DNA from: JAAYJK01 sp964501655
GTDB lineage: Bacteria > Bacillota > Syntrophomonadia > Syntrophomonadales > Syntrophomonadaceae
Assembly: GCA_964501655.1 (NCBI GenBank)
Contig: CAZCTN010000013.1
Coordinates: 8,200 to 72,199 of the forward strand
DNA length: 64,000 nucleotides
Direction: 5' to 3'
Below, piece by piece: positions 44,952 through 53,410 of this stretch (position 1 is the stretch's first letter; every line of letters begins with the position of its first letter). Made by a program: the position numbers and the translations under genes. Below the pieces are notes generated by a model. The model had not been told where the DNA came from. It did no database searches and was given only the letters and a program-made list of their open reading frames with translations.

Positions 44952-45035
44952 ACCTCCTTAAAATGTCTTTCAATAATAAAAGACAACCTAGCAGGTTTTT
45001 TGCAACAAATATTTGATATTTTTTTGTAAATATTT
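44952..45035 (-). promoter_or_regulatory. Upstream element shared with the locus at 13812-13893
   Basis: 84 nt that match the element before the secreted DUF6147-like gene. It includes AAATATTTACAAAAA, GTTGCA, a short stem AACCT-GCT-AGGTT, the larger stem TGTCTTT/AAAGACA (44964-44985) and TTTTAAGGAGGT. The short stem differs in sequence between copies but not in shape, which argues for a folded RNA. No known riboswitch class was recognised. Confidence 0.6.
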
Positions 45036-45071
45036 ATGGGCTATAATCCTTTAGATTCCTCTCCAGGATGT

Positions 45072-45935
45072 CTAAGGTTTTACCCCAAGGTAATAATCTC
45101 CATCTTGGACAATTTGACCAGATTTCATTAATCTTTCTAAATGATGGACTATGCCGTACATTTCCAGTTTATAGTACAATTCCTCCGGTTCTCCAAAAGA
45201 TCTTGATATTATCTTTTGCATAGTTAGCTCTTCAAGCTTTCTGGGAATGGCAAGACTATCAAGGATCCTCGCCTCTCTCTCATAAATATGGTTCAGATAT
45301 GTATCCAGACTAGCAGTGATATCTTCTGTTATCAAGCCCTTATGAGCGGATACATAAATTCTGGGGTTAAGATCCTTCAGCTTCTTTATTGAACTTATGA
45401 AAGAATCTATATTACTGGCCATAGTGCCATAGAATGGGCCGCCTTTGCTAAGATCAATATCCCCACCATACAAGATTCCTTCATCCTTCCAGAAGAAGGC
45501 GCAATGTCCAGGCGTATGCCCAGGGGTATGAATGACCTGCAAGTTAACTTCGCCAAGACATATTAAGTCATTATCTTCAAACTCCTTGTGTACTGGAGAT
45601 TCTTCAATATGAGATGTATCAACATTCTCTTTCGAAAAACTGCCGAAGTAATAATCTATAAAAACATCCCTTGACCTCATGGCGGGAGCATCCAGACGAT
45701 GAACCCAAACCCGGGCACCTGGGAATGCATGGTTGTTGCCCCTATGATCAAGGTGAAAATGAGAATTTATAATTAGATCAATCGCCCTATTACCCAAGCT
45801 TTTTAATGACTCACCCCCCCATCCGGTATCAAGCAGGGTTTGAATACGATCATCTATATATATGAAGTTGGAGTACGGATACTGACCGCAATTGGGCCCC
45901 TCAATAAGATAAGTATTATTAGATAACTTTAGCAT
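45072..45935 (-). CDS. Metallo-beta-lactamase-fold hydrolase
   Basis: 287 residues. The zinc-binding motif HFHLDH is at about 59-64, followed by HTPGHTPGH, GGDID and a C-terminal SAHKG. This order matches glyoxalase-II-like MBL hydrolases. GGAG lies ten bases before the ATG at 45935; 18 further codons are open upstream. The extended C-terminal helix (about 205-287) resembles lactonase or thioesterase relatives. Substrate unknown. Confidence 0.85.
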   Translation of the reverse strand: MLKLSNNTYLIEGPNCGQYPYSNFIYIDDRIQTLLDTGWGGESLKSLGNRAIDLIINSHFHLDHRGNNHAFPGARVWVHRLDAPAMRSRDVFIDYYFGSFSKENVDTSHIEESPVHKEFEDNDLICLGEVNLQVIHTPGHTPGHCAFFWKDEGILYGGDIDLSKGGPFYGTMASNIDSFISSIKKLKDLNPRIYVSAHKGLITEDITASLDTYLNHIYEREARILDSLAIPRKLEELTMQKIISRSFGEPEELYYKLEMYGIVHHLERLMKSGQIVQDGDYYLGVKP

Positions 45936-46049
45936 CAAAAGCACTCCTAGCAGTGGATGGTGTATAACTTCAAAAGACAGCATCGTCAATGTACACTACT
46001 GTTGTTGCGGCTATTAATTTATGCGCGTCATAAGCAAATATAACGACTT

Positions 46050-46346
46050 CTATAGCTGCAGGGTATCTGGTTTAGGTAGTATGGTCTTGGTAACCCGGCC
46101 TACCACCAGTAAATTATCTTCAGCATCAAAGATCTTACATTCTACAAAACCCAGCCTTTTTCCGGCTTTGATCACAGTCGCCCTGGCTATTAACAGACCA
46201 GAAAAAGCCGGGGCTAAAACTGAGACATTAATGTCATGGGTAACATAAAAAGTATAACTATCCACAACTGTACTGAAAGCATAAGTAGCAGCTACATCGC
46301 ACAAAACATAATAAATTCCCCCATGCACGGCTCCGGCGGCATTCAA
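46050..46346 (-). CDS. PaaI-like hotdog thioesterase, N-terminus unclear
   Basis: 98 residues from a TTG without ribosome site. The core motif NAAGAVHGGIYYVLCDVAA is typical of PaaI/YdiI acyl-CoA thioesterases, and the remainder of the hotdog fold follows. Family members have 35-45 residues before this motif. Sequence upstream encodes suitable residues (VPITENLL) in frame, but no normal start codon appears before a stop, so the 5' end may be frameshifted or the gene decayed. Confidence 0.5.
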   Translation of the reverse strand: MNAAGAVHGGIYYVLCDVAATYAFSTVVDSYTFYVTHDINVSVLAPAFSGLLIARATVIKAGKRLGFVECKIFDAEDNLLVVGRVTKTILPKPDTLQL

Positions 46347-46448
46347 CAGATTTTCGGTAATCGGAACCTGTAATTGGGAGTGTAAATCCTTCTGTGTAAA
46401 TGGAATAACCCACCATTTATTTGGTAATACTGAAAATACTCTTCTTCA

Positions 46449-46550
46449 TGTGGAGGATAGGGGGCTCCGGTGGAGACCGACCTGAGCGCCACATAAGGTT
46501 CTGCTTATACGAATGAGGGCAGCTGCCGATGCTGTCCTTATTTTATTTTA
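46449..46550 (+). ncRNA. Candidate structured RNA with terminator
   Basis: Stem TGTGG/CCACA (46449-46453 and 46489-46493) encloses a smaller CGGT-GGAG-ACCG hairpin. It is followed by ATAAG-loop-CTTAT and then GGGCAGC/GCTGTCC with TTATTTTATTTT, an intrinsic terminator on the plus strand. No gene on that strand lies upstream or near. It matches no class I recognise; it could be a small RNA or part of a leader. Confidence 0.4.
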
Positions 46551-46960
46551 CATCCGGTAAGGCAAACTAAAAGCGTTAAACTCCAGGGTCAGTGGCAATG
46601 TAAAATTGTTAAACAAGATTGGAGTTGCACCGCCAAGCGCAATGATAATGAATACCACTAATCCTACTACTGCTAAAATGGCGGGCTGAACTCCTAATCC
46701 GGCAGCAGTTACCAGAATACCAATAACAGGTGCTAAAGCTGCGGCCAATAGTAAGCCGACCACTGCACCCACAAAAATGTTTATTAGTTGTTTTTTGTCA
46801 GTGCCACCAGTTATAAAGAATAACGGTAGCGCCAAAAATGCTGGCCAACCTTCATGAATACCTAATGCTCCAAGTATCACCAGGGATACCAATAGCCAGA
46901 ATGCCACAATAATACCGATAACTACAAGAGCTTTTGTGGGGGATGTGCATGTTCACTCAT
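46548..46960 (-). pseudogene. Small membrane protein, apparent frameshift in a G run
   Basis: The frame 46548-46907 gives 119 residues with three to four helices (MAFWLLVSLVILG...). A good start lies at 46960 (GGTGGG site, peptide MSEHAHPP) in another frame; adding one base in the five-G run at 46938-46942 joins them into MSEHAHPPTKALVVIGIIV. Either the run has lost one base (or was misread), or the shorter protein uses a GTG start. No family assigned. Confidence 0.55.
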
Positions 46961-47408
46961 TTTTCCCACCGTCCTTCAAAATTTTTATTAAGTATTTTCC
47001 TGCCTCAGGTTTTATCCCTTCTATAATTCACCTCCCATATAATTTGTTATAGATAATAAGATACCCTTACGAAAGCTATACCGTCGCAATTTCTGTGCCA
47101 ACATCAAACCAACTCATCCTCGGCTATCAGGCAGTTATCTCTAATCCAAAAGCCGTCCATGCAGTGACAAAGTGTAACGGCATAATGACACACTTTGTTC
47201 CAATAGATAGCTAAAAAATGGAAACCAAATAACCGCAATGCTAACTACCCATTGGAGGAAGGGATACCTGAAGACTTTTATATTTACGCCCGTACGAATA
47301 AGCAAGGGGCATGAAACACACAATAAGGCAGTCCGGCTTGGTTATAATATTACATTGTTTGGCTTATAAGCATTGCCGATCGTGGAATTAATGAAAGGAC
47401 CCTGCGAG
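46961..47408. other. Intergenic stretch between divergent small membrane proteins
   Basis: 448 bases. TATAAT at 47343-47348 is a likely -10 for the plus-strand gene. No other structure was recognised. Confidence 0.4.
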
Positions 47409-47966
47409 ATGGAGAATAACCCGACATTTGATCAGGTTCTTGCAGCCCAGAATATAAGTATCCAATTCCAAATTCAGCATTGGCTTAAGCATGAATTATT
47501 TACACCGCAATTCTGGCTGCTTATAATTATATTGATTATCCCCTGGTTATTATGGTGGAGATGGGTAGACAAGAAGAGACTTCTGGAAATTATTATTTAT
47601 GGATTAATAATGTCAACTCTGGTTACTATTCTGGATGAATTAGGCTGCCAGTTGAATTTGTGGGAATACCGCTACGATATTGAACCTTTGTTCCCCCGAT
47701 TCATACCTATGAATTGTACATTGCTGCCTGTACTATATATGCTGATTTATCAATATTTTTCCGAATGGAAGTCATATCTTATCGCGAACATGGCTTTGGC
47801 AGCAATATTCACTTTTGTTGGAGAACCCTTATTGAAAGTAATCAATATTTATGTGCTGCTTAAATGGGAACACATCTATTCGTTCCCTATTTATATCCTG
47901 CTTGCTTTACTGGTTAAACTAGCAGTAAACTCTATCATTAAAGTGCATAACCAGGCAATTCGGTAG
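47409..47966 (+). CDS. CBO0543-like integral membrane protein
   Basis: 185 residues from 47409 with five hydrophobic helices. The family pattern includes a first helix near FWLLIIILIIPW, a DELGCQLNLWEYRYDI loop, and repeated Trp and Tyr residues, as in small membrane proteins of spore-formers. AGGA lies about nine bases before the chosen ATG; an ATG 18 bases upstream is possible. Function unknown. Confidence 0.7.
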   Translation: MENNPTFDQVLAAQNISIQFQIQHWLKHELFTPQFWLLIIILIIPWLLWWRWVDKKRLLEIIIYGLIMSTLVTILDELGCQLNLWEYRYDIEPLFPRFIPMNCTLLPVLYMLIYQYFSEWKSYLIANMALAAIFTFVGEPLLKVINIYVLLKWEHIYSFPIYILLALLVKLAVNSIIKVHNQAIR

Positions 47967-48008
47967 ACCCTTTTGGTATGGATAAGAACATCAGATTAGC
48001 GTTGGAGC

Positions 48009-48917
48009 TTACTCTTGAACGCTTCTGGCCGAGATCAGCCAGGGAGCTGGAAATGGCTCCGCCATGTTTTTGCTGTTGACTCGTGACACCTCTATATGAA
48101 TGGCTTCAGTGCGCTCCAAGCCGTTCTCCCGGAAAACAGCAGGAAGAGACATCAGTACTTCGAAGTCCAAGGTATAGATGACAAAACTCATGGCTGGATT
48201 GACGGCTAGCAGGCTCTTTATTTCAGTACTGATCCGGGGAGAACCCACTATAAACGCCTGGTCCGGCACCGGCAGTTTATCCAGGATGCCGTCTTCCAGA
48301 GACTCAACTATTATTACATTGTTCAGACCAAATTTTTCAGCATTGCATTTCATGGTATTCAGATCCCGGTGATCATATTCCACCGCAATCACACTGCCCT
48401 CAGCAGCAATAATGGCCGCCTCTACCGCGATGCTCTCTCCTGAGATTATACATATATTATCCTGGTCCCCCAGATTAAGCTTGTTCATTATAACCGCCCG
48501 AACCTCCCGGCACACATAATGAACTGAGCCACTGGCAAAACGGCTGTTCTCCATGCCTATATGATAATTGGCAGCAGCGTTGGGATTAATAATTAACATA
48601 GCTGCCGAGTAATTGATCCCGCGGTTGATCATGTCTGAGACTTTGTCATGCTTGATCGGGCCTTCCGGATCTGAGCCCTCATTGTACCAGATATCGCAGT
48701 CTCCCAGTTCCGCATTCCACATATCGTAGAAGATATCCGGATGCCCGGCGTCTGTAAAGACCAGCACTGCCCGGTTGCTCATTACGGTGGGGATAAGGTT
48801 TTTATTCTTCCCGGTTATGTCCAGCATCTTTAGTTTTGCCAGATTGATCGGGGCGTTGGATGAGAAATACTGGAGCCAGGATAGAATGACCTCATTGGTA
48901 AACATGGTCTGTTCCAC
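48009..48917 (-). CDS. CbiE/CbiT-like (precorrin methylase-like) protein
   Basis: 302 residues. The second half is a CbiT-type SAM methyltransferase domain: EVRAVIMNKLNLGDQDN, then SGESIAVEAAIIAAEGSVIAVEYD in place of the usual GGGTGSVSIEAA glycine loop. The first half resembles the C-terminal part of CbiE. The Gly-rich SAM loop is partly lost (SGESIAV), so activity is uncertain. A GTG start follows AAGGAGG by eight bases. It is the last gene on the por strand, 77 bases after porB, far from any cobalamin biosynthesis gene. Confidence 0.65.
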   Translation of the reverse strand: MEQTMFTNEVILSWLQYFSSNAPINLAKLKMLDITGKNKNLIPTVMSNRAVLVFTDAGHPDIFYDMWNAELGDCDIWYNEGSDPEGPIKHDKVSDMINRGINYSAAMLIINPNAAANYHIGMENSRFASGSVHYVCREVRAVIMNKLNLGDQDNICIISGESIAVEAAIIAAEGSVIAVEYDHRDLNTMKCNAEKFGLNNVIIVESLEDGILDKLPVPDQAFIVGSPRISTEIKSLLAVNPAMSFVIYTLDFEVLMSLPAVFRENGLERTEAIHIEVSRVNSKNMAEPFPAPWLISARSVQE

Positions 48918-48994
48918 AGGCAAAACCTCCTTATTACAAGTTATCATACCATATTTTTGCTTGGATTGATTTCCAATCTCATCGCGGCCTGGAT

Positions 48995-49933
48995 TTAAGC
49001 ACTGGTACGCTCCAGCAAGCGTTCCCACTTCAGGTCTACATATTGCTGCGCTGCTTTAATCATCCACTCGTTGCCTGGCTGGAACATATGGCGAAATCTG
49101 CCCTGAGGGCGAAGAAATTCTTCTACCGGCAGCTTCTTCTTGGGTATATAAGTAAGACGCCAGACTCCTTCCTCTACTTCGTAAAGGGGCCAAACGCAGG
49201 TATCCACCGCCAGCTTACTTATCGGGGCCAATCTTTCCATAGGGTAGTCCCAACCTCTGGGACAGGGAGACAATATATTTAAAAAGCAAGGCCCCTCGGT
49301 ATAGATGGCTTTATGAGACTTGGTGTGCAGATCCTTAAAGTTTCCTATAGGAGCAGTTTGAGCTACGTAAGGGATATTATGAGCGACCAAAATCTCGGTC
49401 AGATCCTTCTTATTTTGTTTTTTACCCTTTTGAACCGAACCTACAGGTGTGGTAGTGGTGCGGGTAAAATTGGGAGTTGAAGATGAGCGCTGGATTCCGG
49501 TATTCATGTAAGCCTCGTTGTCATAACAGACATAGACCATGTCATGACCGCGTTCCATTGCCCCTGACAGGGATTGAAACCCTATATCATAAGTGCCGCC
49601 GTCACCTGCAAAAGTAATGAATTTTACATTTCCTTCCACCTTGCCGCGGCGCTTTAAAGCATTATAGGCTGCTTCCACTCCGGAACAAGTTGCCGCGGAA
49701 TTTTCAAAAGCAGAATGAATATAGCTATCCATATAGGCGGTGTAAGGGTACATAAAGGTGGAGACCTCCAGACAACTGGTAGCATTGACCACCACTGCCC
49801 GATCCTCCTGATCCAGAGCCCGCAGAACCCCTGACACCACCACCCCGGCGCCGCATCCGGCGCAGAGCCGATGCCCTCCGGTGAGACGAACCGGCTTTTC
49901 CGCTTCCCGTTTCAGATTATATACCCTGCTCAT
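48995..49933 (-). CDS. porB: 2-oxoacid:ferredoxin oxidoreductase, beta subunit
   Basis: 312 residues. Thiamine-diphosphate motif GDGGTYDIGFQSLSGA with the downstream NEAYMNTG. The four cysteines that bind the proximal [4Fe-4S] cluster are in CAGC, SCLE and SPCPRGW. It catalyses the reversible conversion of a 2-oxoacid plus CoA to acyl-CoA and CO2 with ferredoxin. AAAGGAGGAG precedes the ATG, which overlaps the porA stop by four bases. Order porC-porD-porA-porB is the four-subunit type. Confidence 0.93.
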   Translation of the reverse strand: MSRVYNLKREAEKPVRLTGGHRLCAGCGAGVVVSGVLRALDQEDRAVVVNATSCLEVSTFMYPYTAYMDSYIHSAFENSAATCSGVEAAYNALKRRGKVEGNVKFITFAGDGGTYDIGFQSLSGAMERGHDMVYVCYDNEAYMNTGIQRSSSTPNFTRTTTTPVGSVQKGKKQNKKDLTEILVAHNIPYVAQTAPIGNFKDLHTKSHKAIYTEGPCFLNILSPCPRGWDYPMERLAPISKLAVDTCVWPLYEVEEGVWRLTYIPKKKLPVEEFLRPQGRFRHMFQPGNEWMIKAAQQYVDLKWERLLERTSA

Positions 49934-51120
49934 GCTATCTCCTCCTTTGACCTCTGTCCCATATGGGTATATACCGGTCCAATATCGCCAGTCGCCGCAA
50001 TATCCGCCAACCGGCCAAATACTTTTACAAAATCCTCGGTCTTTACATCACGACCGCCCAGACCGTAAACGATATTAATGAGATAGGGGCGGTCCTTCAG
50101 ATCATACAATGCACTGCGGGTCTCGGCAAACAGGGGCCCTCCGTTGGCCGAAAAGCCCTCGGACTTATCCATGACAGCTGCCGCCCTGGTCCCCGCCAAC
50201 GCCCGGGCCAGTTCCTCGCCCGGGAAAGGACGAAATACCCTTATTTTAACCAGCCCGGCCTTTACTCCATTCTCCCGGAGCTGGTCAACAACTGCCTTGG
50301 CTGTTCCGGCACTAGAACCGATTAGCACCAGTGCCAGATGGGCATCCTCCATCCTGTATTCCTCCAACAGACCATAACGTCGGCCGGAAATCTTTTCAAA
50401 CTCTGCGGCCACCTCCAGTATGCGGGCCTTGGCCGCTTTCATGGCCTCTGCCTCCTGAACCTTGTGTTCCATGTAATAAGCACTGATGTCATAGGGGCCA
50501 ACCGCCAGCGGATTTTCTCTTTTCAGCAGATAATTTTCCGGTTTATATTCGCCAATAAACCTGCGCACGATATCCGTGTCCAGAAGCTCCATATTCTCTA
50601 CCGCATGACTGGTAATGAAGCCATCCATACAACTCATTACCGGCAATCGCACTTCCGGGGTCTCGCCGATAGGCATGGCCATGAGAAGATTATCATAGGC
50701 TTCCTGATTGTTTTCCGCATAGAGTTGTATCCAGCCGGAATCACGGGCTCCCATGGAGTCAGAGTAGTCGTGATTTATATTAATCGGCCCGGTCAGGGCC
50801 CGGTTGACACAGGCCAATGTAATAGGCAGACGGCATGAAGCCGCTACGTATAAAAGCTCGTACATGAGGGCCAATCCGCAGGATGAAGTGGCAGAAACGG
50901 ATCTGGCTCCGGCAGCCTGGGCTGCAATACACACCGACATTGAACTATGCTCAGACTCCACGGTTACATATTCAGTATTCACCTCGCCATTGGCCACATA
51001 ATTGGCAAAGTATTCAGGAATCTCCGTGGAGGGAGTAATAGGGAACGCTCCCATGACATCAGGATTAATCTGCTTTAGGGCATAAGCTACAGCTTCGTTG
51101 CCGGAAAGACGGCTGCTCAT
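49930..51120 (-). CDS. porA: 2-oxoacid:ferredoxin oxidoreductase, alpha subunit
   Basis: 396 residues. The N-terminal pyrimidine-binding domain contains GNEAVAYALKQINPDVMGAFPITPSTEI and the ESEHSSM motif with the catalytic Glu. A C-terminal domain (about 255-390) is of the transketolase-C type. The start at 51120 follows GGAGG. It overlaps both neighbours by four bases, so the whole operon is translationally coupled. The substrate is pyruvate by closest family look, but the isoleucine-type leader suggests a branched or biosynthetic role. Confidence 0.93.
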   Translation of the reverse strand: MSSRLSGNEAVAYALKQINPDVMGAFPITPSTEIPEYFANYVANGEVNTEYVTVESEHSSMSVCIAAQAAGARSVSATSSCGLALMYELLYVAASCRLPITLACVNRALTGPININHDYSDSMGARDSGWIQLYAENNQEAYDNLLMAMPIGETPEVRLPVMSCMDGFITSHAVENMELLDTDIVRRFIGEYKPENYLLKRENPLAVGPYDISAYYMEHKVQEAEAMKAAKARILEVAAEFEKISGRRYGLLEEYRMEDAHLALVLIGSSAGTAKAVVDQLRENGVKAGLVKIRVFRPFPGEELARALAGTRAAAVMDKSEGFSANGGPLFAETRSALYDLKDRPYLINIVYGLGGRDVKTEDFVKVFGRLADIAATGDIGPVYTHMGQRSKEEIA

Positions 51121-51425
51121 GGAGCAACACCTCCACTCACCATGGTAATAGCCGGGAAGGGACATACGTTTTCACAAATGCCGCAGCCCTTGCAGTGCAT
51201 ATAATCGAAGTCCAAACGTTTCCCGTCCTTTACCGGAATAGCACTGTCCGGGCAAAATGGAATACAGAGCATACAGTGTTTACAGGCTTCCGCGTGAAAA
51301 ACAGGCGTGTTGGTCCTCCAGTTGCCTGTATTGAAGGCCCGTGCGGTTCCTGCTTCATATATCTCCCCGCCGGGGGTCAAATCCTGCCAGGGAGTGCGTT
51401 CGTTGATATCCTTCGCCCGTATCAT
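51117..51425 (-). CDS. porD: 2-oxoacid:ferredoxin oxidoreductase, delta (ferredoxin) subunit
   Basis: 102 residues with two [4Fe-4S] motifs: CKHCMLCIPFCPD and CKGCGICENVCPF. Each is CxxCxxCxxxCP. A PorD-type N-terminal extension (about 1-45) carries no cysteines. It transfers electrons from the TPP site to external ferredoxin. It overlaps porA by four bases. Confidence 0.93.
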   Translation of the reverse strand: MIRAKDINERTPWQDLTPGGEIYEAGTARAFNTGNWRTNTPVFHAEACKHCMLCIPFCPDSAIPVKDGKRLDFDYMHCKGCGICENVCPFPAITMVSGGVAP

Positions 51426-52006
51426 CCTAGCTGTACCTCCTCCATGGATTTTTTCAGTGCTGCCATGTTCCCCGGGATAAGCTGGGGCTTGGCAGCGAAC
51501 TTGTATCTAAATGATGCTTCTATATCCGCCAAAAATCGCTCGATATCCAAAAAACCGCTAACTTGAACCGCGGCCGCCATCATAGGGGTGTTGGGGAAGT
51601 TACTGCCCAGAATCTCTTCCGAAATGCGTCTTGCATCTATGGTACAGACTTTTCCGTTCCATTCCGGCAGCCGGGACCGCATTTCCCGAGGCGATGCGGG
51701 AGTATTAATAATGATTGCACCGTCTTCTTTCAGTCCTCCGGTAACATCAACGCTGTCCAGCAGAGTTTCATCTACTACCACCACATAGTCCGGATAGTAT
51801 ATATTGGAATGTATAGTACACCGTTTGTCGCTGATGCGATTATAAGCCGTAATAGGAGCTCCCATACGTTCCGGTCCATACTCTGGAAATCCCTGCACGA
51901 ATTTTCCCTGTAAACCAGCCACATCCGCCAGCATTAAGCAGGCCATTTTGGCTCCCTGTCCTCCCCGGCCGTGCCAGCGAATTTCCACCATGTCATTGGT
52001 TGCCAT
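51422..52006 (-). CDS. porC: 2-oxoacid:ferredoxin oxidoreductase, gamma subunit
   Basis: 194 residues. Starts with the motif EIRWHGRGGQGAK and contains EYGPERMGAP and DETLLD, all typical of the gamma subunit that binds CoA and stabilises the complex. GGAGGAG lies seven bases before the ATG at 52006; a TTG 15 bases upstream overlaps that site. It is the first gene of the operon, about 190 bases after the T-box terminator. Confidence 0.93.
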   Translation of the reverse strand: MATNDMVEIRWHGRGGQGAKMACLMLADVAGLQGKFVQGFPEYGPERMGAPITAYNRISDKRCTIHSNIYYPDYVVVVDETLLDSVDVTGGLKEDGAIIINTPASPREMRSRLPEWNGKVCTIDARRISEEILGSNFPNTPMMAAAVQVSGFLDIERFLADIEASFRYKFAAKPQLIPGNMAALKKSMEEVQLG

Positions 52007-52196
52007 TGTTTTCTCCTCCAATCATGAATGATTGATAAAATTACCCGCCAGGCGCGCCGAATCTTTCCCTGGGCGCCTCTCACAGTACTTGGCCGCTTCC
52101 AGTAGCTTCCATTATTTTCCACAATATAGTGCAGTCCTGGTTATGATACGAGCATCCTGCTACCACAAATATGGCCATTACATCCGCCGGCAAATT

Positions 52197-52454
52197 AAAA
52201 GGCTTTCATCCCGTAAAGGGACGAAAGCCTGAAAGACACTCGCTATACCACCCGTTAATACACGACATACCATCATATGCGTTCCCGGTGACGGGGGAAA
52301 ACCGTCGAAGCCTACTGGATTACTCGTTCGGTTCGCAGCTCAGGAGTGATTTTCGGGTTCAAACTACTGGTACCGGGCTTGCACCGTCCCCGGCTCGCTG
52401 AAACGTTCGACTGAAACTTACTCTCTCCGTCAAGGCCTTTGCAATTTTGAATTA
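52197..52454 (-). promoter_or_regulatory. T-box riboswitch, specifier reads AUC (isoleucine)
   Basis: The T-box motif GGGTGGTATAGCG lies at about 52241-52253 (minus). It is followed by the terminator AGGCTTTCGTCCC / GGGATGAAAGCC (52201-52230) and TTTT. Stem I has the AGTA bulge, the apical GGTGCAAGCC loop and the 3' strand GAAAATCACTCC. There the codon ATC (52348-52350) sits immediately before ACTCC, the usual specifier position. The UGGU of the T-box would pair with an ACCA tRNA end. Uncharged tRNA-Ile would therefore raise por expression. Confidence 0.83.
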
Positions 52455-52460
52455 TAGATA

Positions 52461-52489
52461 AATATACCCTCTTGACAGTGTTTTGTCAA
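52461..52489 (-). promoter_or_regulatory. Promoter of the por operon with Crp-like palindrome
   Basis: On the minus strand TTGACA (52484-52489), 17 bases, then TATATT (52461-52466). The -35 is part of the palindrome TTGACA-N6-TGTCAA (52472-52489), a Crp/Fnr-style operator. The neighbouring Crp/Fnr regulator could repress here. Confidence 0.75.
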
Positions 52490-52599
52490 TCAAAAGACAG
52501 GGAGAATATCCTTCTGTATGTGTAATCATGACTTTAGCTTATACCTGGTATATTTCGCAAGTGGCTGCAATTTGGCGCAGTGACAGGTTTGCCTTTTGT

Positions 52600-53259
52600 T
52601 TAGTTCCTACTCAAACAAAAGTGGTTCTTGTTAAATTCTATGAGCCCTTCATTTCTCATTTTGCATAATTCTCTGGACAAGGCACTTCTGTCTACATATA
52701 GATAATCTGCCAGTTCGCTCCGGTTCAACGGTATGGTAAAATCATGGGATTGGGACTCCTGGGCCTGCCCGAGAAGGTACGCCGTCAGTTTTTCCCGTAT
52801 ACTTCTTTTCGATGTAATCTCCAGTTTTTGATTCATTTGCATGTTCTTCACCGCAAGCAGTTTCATCATATTCTCTATTAGTTTGGCATGAAACATGCAG
52901 CTCATGGAGCATGTATTGATTATCCGGCGAAACTGAATCCACATGATTTCACTGTTTTCAGCGGCAACAACGGTGACCGGCGACTTCTGTATGCCAGCAC
53001 AGGCAAAAGCTTCACCGAACACCTCATACTGTCCAACATAATCCACAATCGAACGGTTGCCGGCAAAGTCCTCTTTCACAATCAGAACTGCCCCCTGCAA
53101 AACAACCCCCACATGATCCACATTATCTTCCGCCAGTATAACAATGCTTTTCTTATCGTATTGCTGATTTTTAACCCCTAGACAGGCCAGCATGTCAGAA
53201 AGATCATCTGCCTTGATACCATCAAACAACCTGACGCTATTTACCAGTTCGCTTGTCAT
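52600..53259 (-). CDS. Crp/Fnr-family regulator (possible HcpR)
   Basis: 219 residues. An N-terminal cyclic-nucleotide-like sensor domain (about 10-125) and a C-terminal winged helix (about 150-215) with NRSELADYLYVDRSALSREL as helix-turn-helix. There is no N-terminal cysteine cluster of classical Fnr. It is divergent from hcp, the arrangement of HcpR-like regulators that sense nitric oxide through haem. Three cysteines (two in SMSC) are present in the sensor part. The start at 53259 follows AAAGGA; other starts upstream lack sites. Confidence 0.82.
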   Translation of the reverse strand: MTSELVNSVRLFDGIKADDLSDMLACLGVKNQQYDKKSIVILAEDNVDHVGVVLQGAVLIVKEDFAGNRSIVDYVGQYEVFGEAFACAGIQKSPVTVVAAENSEIMWIQFRRIINTCSMSCMFHAKLIENMMKLLAVKNMQMNQKLEITSKRSIREKLTAYLLGQAQESQSHDFTIPLNRSELADYLYVDRSALSRELCKMRNEGLIEFNKNHFCLSRN

Positions 53260-53300
53260 ATACAACTCACATCCTTTTATTGTGGTTAAATTTATCATGT

Positions 53301-53338
53301 TTGCATTGCATTTGCAACCGATTGATATATAACGTTAT
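53301..53338. promoter_or_regulatory. Palindromes in the regulator/hcp divergent region
   Basis: TTGCA-N7-TGCAA (53301-53317) and ATAACGTTAT (53329-53338) are possible operators between the Crp/Fnr gene and hcp. Neither matches the TTGACA-N6-TGTCAA palindrome at the por promoter, so which one the regulator binds is open. Confidence 0.4.
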
Positions 53339-53410
53339 GGTAAAGTTATGCCTGAGAGAAGGAAAGAACAGCATGATCAGAAATATCTAAATTGGATGGA
53401 GGTATATTAA

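Noticed and set aside
52885..52902. A further sigma-54-like match TGGCATG-AAAC-ATGCA on the plus strand
   Set aside because: It lies inside the Crp/Fnr coding region, has ATGCA instead of TTGCA, and drives no gene.
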